A stretch of 64,000 nt of DNA from Ehretia macrophylla (lineage: Eukaryota; Streptophyta; Magnoliopsida; Boraginales; Ehretiaceae), in contig CM075767.1 in the NCBI GenBank assembly GCA_037974665.1, positions 27,553,498 to 27,617,497 of the forward strand. The letters are read 5' to 3'. A program made the position numbers and the translations under genes. Below are positions 58,100 through 64,000 of this stretch, in pieces. Position 1 is the stretch's first letter. Every line of letters starts with the position of its first letter. The notes under the pieces are model-generated. The model was not told the DNA's origin. It made no database searches and was given only the letters and a program-made list of their open reading frames with translations.

Positions 58100-60773
58100 T
58101 GTAACACCCCAATCCCTCTCGAGATTGGAAGTTCTATCAATCAATCTAATCACAACCCAATTCTAAACCCGGGCAAAATTTTAGGGAAAAACGGACGGAG
58201 TCTCCCCTGTTTCTAGGCAAAATACAAACATGCGACAGCATATAAGTGGACCAATACCATGTCCAAATATTCAACCACCTCAAGGCCATCCGAGCCTCGG
58301 TTCTCAACAATTAAACTCAGCAAGTATACATACATTTCCAATTTAAAAGCTAACCTATCTCTTTACATCTTTTACAAGAACATTCATGCTTGACAATTAA
58401 ACCGTACTAACCTATTTCATAAGTTAGACTATCAAACCATTCTAACTCTTTTCCTTTAGACATTACAAACATGCATTAAAGTTAAGCTATACTAACTAGA
58501 TACATAATCTAACTTATCAAACTACTTCAACAATCTAATGAAACTTAAATTACATTCCTTTTGACATTAAATACATACAATACATGAAAGCATACATCTT
58601 TACAACTTTGACAACTCAAGCCACATAGGCACGCAAGACAACTCTTCAAGCACAAACTTTCACGAAATCACGAACTTTCCAGCTAACATGACATTTCCCG
58701 AAATGTGGTGGTGAGGAGTGAGTATACACAACACGTATACTCAGTGAGGGCGAGATAGATATCGAGGTGGAGAGAAAGAAGATCGTGCAATGCAAATAGG
58801 TACAGTTAAGCAATACAATCAATAAAAAGGCATTCAATATAAACAACATTACAATTAACAATTAAAGAAAGCATTAACATAACCAATCAAAGCTATACCA
58901 CACTTTGAAGGCTATGGTTCACTCGAGCGAGTAATGTACCGATCACGATTCCGATGACTTTAACGATGACGCGCCGGCTCACCCACCTTATAACTTCAAT
59001 TTGGAATACCCCGGAAGTATCCATCAATTCTACAACCCAAATCTCCCTGGGAGGCAACCCAAGCGAGAAAAGGGAATAGGACACGGAGCTAGAGCAACCA
59101 ACACTGGCAGCCCGAGACTACCCAGAGAGGCCCATCACTCACGCCCTTACACTATGCAATGCAAGACACGATACAAGCAATATACGAGCGATAGCACAAC
59201 AATACAAATCAGTGGCAATAAACGAGATATCAAGAACAACACTAACAAACATTAACAAAATTGATATACAAATTCAATCATAATCAACTCTAACAAGCTT
59301 AACAAGCAACATCTAGCATTCTATAGGCACTATACTATAAAAACACACAAAATCACAAAATGACCCCAACTTTCAAAATGCTACTACTTTCAAACGAGCC
59401 ACAAGTTTTGGAAACCGACTTCACCAATCCTCCTAGGTTACTATAAGGCACGTCTAAAGACCCCGAAACCCTACTTTACCCTAGAATTCACACAAAGCCC
59501 TGATTTTCCCCTTTGCTCCTTTGAACTACAACTATACTAAATAAACACCCAACCAACGCCATAACCACACCAAAAGTGCTTCCATGGCCTCCTGAGACAA
59601 TGCCATCACGCAAAACGAGGAAACGCTAAACTCGACCTAAACGACCCTGACTTTCGCCAAGGCATATTTCTTATTTTTTTTCATTACGCAACCTAAACAA
59701 ACCATGCATTTAGGCATTCTAGTATACCTAGCACATTTTCATATCAACAGAAAGCATAACAACGCAACTTCATCATTTCAAGGGCTTACTATTCACATAT
59801 TACTATTCAACTATCAATCTTATATTGCAATCTCAAGATTTAACTGCAGAAAATGTTAAAAAGCTATAAATACATGTTCTACAATTGTCAAGGAAGATTC
59901 TTTAAGCATTAAAATGATTAAAGCAACAACCTACGGATAAAATCCAAAAATCACAAAGTTGATAAACATGTTATTCAAATGCGCAAATAACGTGCTTCCC
60001 TCACCTTAGACGCTCTTAGACGCTAGGAAAACCTCGTAGGATGCCTAGGAAACCACCCCGTGCAAGCTCACGCGAAGAATCGAAGATTTGAAGTTGAAAT
60101 TTCTTTTTTTTCTCCTCCCATTTTCGGCCCTGCTTGTTTTCTGTTTTTCAGCTTTTGTTTTTATTTATTTATTTTGCAATGTTATAAGTTAAATAAGATG
60201 ACAATGGTCAATGGTCAAGCTCCTTGGTCAAACTAACTTAAGAATTGGTCAAATAGGCTTATTTTATGCATTCTAAGGCTAAAACAAGTAACATAATCCA
60301 ATTCCAGTTAAATATAACTTAAAACACTAAAATTAAAACACTAAATACTAGTTTTCACTATTTGCTGAGGACTAAAAATCATTTCCTAACTATTGCTCTC
60401 GATATGCTATGCACTTTGCGTCAATAGAAGAATAACAATTAAATCTCAAAGAATTTAAGAAAATATAATTTCCGGAAAGTAACATAGTTCAAAATTTACT
60501 CCGGCTCGGAGCTACTTTTCATTTAATTGAAAACCGAGCTTTAAGGTGCAAGAAAAATAAAACCGATTAACATAAATATGAAAAGTAGTTGATATTTCGT
60601 TAAAATAATTAGCTCAAGTATTATTCTAATTACTTCTAAAAGAAATATGAAAATAAAGCTACAAATAAATGTTTAACTAAAAATAAACACAAATCCAATG
60701 CTAACATTTAAGATGTCACTTAATTAAATGCAATTAAATGCCTTTAAATGCATGCCGGGTTCGGGTTATCACA
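58100..60773 (-). repeat. 3' LTR, family 2b
   Basis: 2674 bp; on the minus strand TGTGATAACCCGAACCCGGC...TTGGGGTGTTACA. It contains the hairpin with loop TCTCGGG (59104-59125), the perfect hairpin GAGTATAC-ACAACAC-GTATACTC (58720-58742) and, near 60005, TCACCTTAGA, the reverse complement of a donor-like AAGGTGA. Confidence 0.9.
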
Positions 60774-60811
60774 TCCTTCCCCCCCTTAAAAAAATTGCGT
60801 CCTCGCAATTC
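60774..60811 (-). promoter_or_regulatory. Polypurine tract and pre-tract hairpin (minus strand)
   Basis: Next to the 3' LTR, TCCTTCCCCCCCTTAAAAA is the reverse complement of a polypurine tract. AATTGCG-TCCT-CGCAATT (60793-60810) is the same perfect 7-bp inverted repeat as at 29051 and 51731. Confidence 0.8.
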
Positions 60812-62818
60812 TTCTTCCAATAGAACTCTACATCATCTGAAATCCAACTCTGACCACTCTTCATTGGTTGCTGAGCAAGACACTGAATAAGAACGCTGGA
60901 AGAATACCTTACTAAGAAACTCCAATAGTACTAACTGAAAACTCCAAAACAATAAGGCCAAATAAAGGCTTAATTGAAAATACCATCTTGAAATCCAAAT
61001 AAGAATTCCGCTGGTCAAGAATATCATAAAAGAATTCCCCGCTAAGAGTGCCGAGAAGATGGCAATAAAGACTAAAGCAAAGATACTGTAGATATTACCA
61101 ATTCCACATATTATTAACAAGAAGAATACCGAAGGAATATTCTATATACGAATCCTCTATAAAAGTCCAACAAGTATCAAATAAGGAAGTCAAAGGATGG
61201 CCAAAGTAGATGTAGCACATATAAGACCAAGCTCCAAGACCTCATTGCCATTTTCCGAGTGCAAACTTTATGCAACTTACCACCAAGGAAGCCTAAAGTA
61301 TTCCCCAGCATACCGTAAGCAATATAAGATAATAATTCTGAACAAGATTCCAAGTGTAAGACTTCCAATAGTGCCAACAAGTAAAATACCAGTAGAATGC
61401 CCACTAAGAATTCCAAAGAATACCGTAAGTAGTGCTATACAATAAGTCCGATAGGAATTCCAATTACCAAACCAACTGAGGAATGCCAAGAAAAATACCC
61501 GAACAATGCTCCGATAAGAATGTAGGCAAATTTGCTCAATAAGTAAATGTTAAATAAATGGCCACGAAGGATCCATAGATAATACCATACAGTAAGTCCG
61601 ATTGAGATTCCAATAACCAAGTCCACCGAGAAATGCCAACAAAAGTCTCCAAAGAACACCCATTAAGAAAACCAAAGAATGTTCCAGAGAACAACCAAAT
61701 AGATCCCCAAATAAAAATCTTACTAGACATGAATGCCATAATAGAATCCCAACTAAAAGTACCGAGAACATACCAATAAACAATCTAAGGCAGAGTCTAA
61801 ACAAGAATCCCAAGTACTGCTCAGGAAGATTCCAGACAAGAAATCCAGTCAATCATATTACAGAGGTTCCAAGGAAGTCTTTCAAAATATATAGCTCAAG
61901 AAGCATCAGAGGGAATGTTGTGCAGGTGTATCATATACTATTGAAGAGTTCCAATCACGATTGCCAATAAAATATCAAGAAAGACTAGAGCGGAGATATC
62001 GTAGATAATATTATGCAGTAAATCTGATAAAAATTCCGATTGCCAAGTCCACTGAGAAATGTCCACAAGGATACCAAAGTAGTACGCTTCACGCAAAATT
62101 GATCATTGTAAGTAGATTCAAATCAAAGTTCCCCATAAGAATGCGGAAAGAACACCAAAGGTTGATTAAAATCCCAACCAAGTCTCCCACGAAATACCAA
62201 TATAGAAATACCCGATGAATGCTCAACAAGGAAATATTAAGAAAATGCTCCAAAGAATAATCATGTAGAACTCCAAAGAAAGTCATTTACACAAAGCATA
62301 GAAGATAACCTTCAAGGAACCCCAAAAAGAAAGCTACCCTTCCACAACTGTTAAGTACAAGGGAGGACCTTAGAGATTCGCCAATAACCGAGCTCCAAAA
62401 GCAAACACCAACTCCCAAATAAAGGCCAGTCAAATACTGCTCATTCCCATCAATCCACACAACTTGGAGGACCTACTACTAAATCAATTCAGGTCAATTC
62501 AAATCATAGCATAACCAATTCAAGACATTTCAATACACACATTACAAGCAATACTTCAAGCAAATAACAATTCACGAGGTCGATTCGATTCACGATGCCA
62601 ATTCAATAGGTCAATTCAATGCACAACTAGACATTTCAATTTACTTGAGAAACATTTAACACATAACACATAACTATATCACATAGGTGCATACATTCAA
62701 GTCAAGACACACAATCTCACATACAAGCATACACTTTCAAGACACACTTAACAAGCACACATTCAAGGATCACTACCCACCAGACCGAGGACCCTGTCCC
62801 GGCTTATGAGCTAAACAA
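60812..62818 (-). other. Family 2b internal region: degenerate repeats and leader
   Basis: From about 60830 to 62330 (minus strand) the sequence is made of GG-N-ATTCTT-type units; the resulting frames (for example 61550-61852, 61277-61489, 60833-61120) are hydrophobic and low-complexity. From about 62480 to 62760 lies the leader with reverse-complement TATGTG/TTGTGT motifs. Sections around 61050-61140 match 10-110 at the left end of the window, linking the two minus-strand elements. No gene is recognised. Confidence 0.7.
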
Positions 62819-62830
62819 GCTGTGATACCA
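62819..62830 (-). other. Primer-binding site, one mismatch (minus strand)
   Basis: GCTGTGATACCA is the reverse complement of TGGTATCACAGC, one base off the standard TGGTATCAGAGC. It lies two bases from the LTR at 62833. Confidence 0.88.
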
Positions 62831-62832
62831 CC

Positions 62833-64000
62833 TGTAACACCCCGATCCCTCTCGAGACCGGAAGTTCTATCAAACAATCTAATCACAACACAATTCCAAA
62901 CCCGGGAAAAATTTTACGAAAAAACGGACGGAGTCTCTCCTGTTTCTAGGCAAAATCCAAACCTGCGACAGCATATAAGTGGACCAATACCATGTCCAAA
63001 CAGTCAACCACCTCAAGGCCATCCGAGCCTCGGTTCTCAACAATTAAACTCAGAAAGTATACATACATTTCCAATTTAAAAGCTAACCTATCTCTTTACA
63101 TCTTTTACAAGAACATTCATGCTTGACAATTAAACCATACTAACCTATTTCATAAGTTAGACTATCAAACCATTCTAACTCTTTTCCTTTAGACATTACA
63201 AACATGCATTAAAGTTAAGCTATACTAACTAGATACATAATCTAACTTATCAAACTACTTCAACAATCTAATGAAACTTAATTTACATTCCTTTTGACAT
63301 TAAATACATACAATACATGAAAGCATACATCTTTACAACTTCGACAACTCAAGCCACATAGGCACGCAAGACAACTCTTCAAGCACAAACTTTCATGAAA
63401 TCACGAACTTTCCAGCTAACATGACATTTCCTGAAATATGGTGGTGAGGAGTGAGTATACACAACACGTATACTCAGTGAGGGCGAAACAGATATCGAGG
63501 TGGAGAGAAAGAAGATCGTGCAATGCAAGTAGGTACAGTTAAGCAATACAATCAATAAAAAGGCATTCAATATAAACAACATTACAATTAACAATTAAAG
63601 AAAGCATTAACACAACCAATCAAAGCAATACCACACTTTGAAGGCTATGGTTCACTCGAGCGAGTAATGTACCGATCACGATTTCGATGACTTTAACGAT
63701 GATGTGCCGGCTCACCCACCTTATAACTTCAGTTTGGAATACCCCAGAAGTATCCATCAATTCTACAACCCAAATCTCCCTGGGAGGCAACCCAAGTTTG
63801 AAAAAGGAATAGGACACGGAGCTAGAGCAACCAACACTGGCAGCTCGAAACTACCCAGAGAGGCCCATCACTCACGCCTTGACACTATGCAATGCAAGAT
63901 ACGATACAAGCAATATACGAGCGATAGCACAACAATACAAATCAGTGGCAATAAACGAGATATCAAGAACAACACTAACAAACATTAACAAAATTGATAT
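62833..64000 (-). repeat. 5' LTR, family 2b (cut by window end)
   Basis: It starts TGTAACACCCCGATCCCTC (minus-strand LTR end) and is colinear with 58100-59270, differing by scattered single bases. Only the LTR's downstream part is in the window. Confidence 0.9.

Larger units (their letters stand above)
58100..64000 (-). mobile_element. Non-autonomous LTR retrotransposon, family 2b, minus strand (partial)
   Basis: On the minus strand: 5' LTR (from 62833 rightwards, cut at 64000), primer site, non-coding internal region, polypurine tract, 3' LTR (60773 down to 58100). The internal region is 2059 bp without gag or pol. It is inserted in the opposite orientation into the end of the family 1 array. 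Its LTR is closest to the solo LTR at 25541-28236. Confidence 0.9.

Overview
The window is nuclear DNA of a flowering plant, probably a eudicot, although the sequence does not fix the species. It is AT-rich and consists almost wholly of nested LTR retrotransposons with the tRNA-iMet primer site TGGTATCAGAGC, and it looks like gene-poor heterochromatin. I see no intact host gene, tRNA or rRNA. The only substantial coding remnant is the decayed gag-pol of one Ty3/gypsy chromovirus (Tekay/Del type).

Layout. (1) 1-4306: minus-strand non-autonomous element of LTR family 2a, cut by the window edge. (2) 4307-7632: unrelated, more GC-rich, organelle (mitochondrial)-like DNA with a copia reverse-transcriptase fragment. 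(3) 7633-58099: a head-to-tail array of one non-autonomous (LARD-like) element, family 1, with LTRs of about 3.3 kb and a non-coding internal region of about 0.9 kb. It is arranged LTR-internal-LTR-internal-LTR, with neighbouring units sharing LTRs. The organelle-like block recurs inside it at 12168-15387, because a 7.76-kb unit (block plus LTR) was tandemly duplicated. (4) Later insertions split the array. A complete family 2a element lies at 22221-31604 (TSD CAGAC) and itself contains a family 2b solo LTR at 25541-28236 (TSD ATATG). A complete chromovirus, family 3, lies at 32673-42218 (TSD GAATG/GAATA). A complete family 4 non-autonomous element lies at 48280-54221 (TSD TGTTG). A minus-strand family 2b element starts at 58100 and runs off the right end.

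Working together. Families 1, 2 and 4 have no usable genes but keep LTRs, primer site and polypurine tract, so any mobility would have to depend on proteins from a partner. Family 3 shares LTR termini (TGTAATACCCGAG against TGTGATAACCCGAA) and flanking motifs with family 2, so its intact relatives are plausible donors. The copy here cannot serve, because its gag-pol has five in-frame stops and a frameshift.

Most interesting signal. The four LTR families differ in primary sequence but repeat the same layout: a TTGAC (W-box) cluster, a TATA-like box in three of them, a splice-donor-like RAG|GTGAG, a hairpin with a 7-nt loop ending GGG, a second hairpin CTGAG...CTCAC, and a pyrimidine-CAG|G acceptor-like site. 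A third hairpin sits just before the polypurine tract. Family 4 LTRs also carry a 36-codon acidic ORF whose two copies differ only at synonymous sites.
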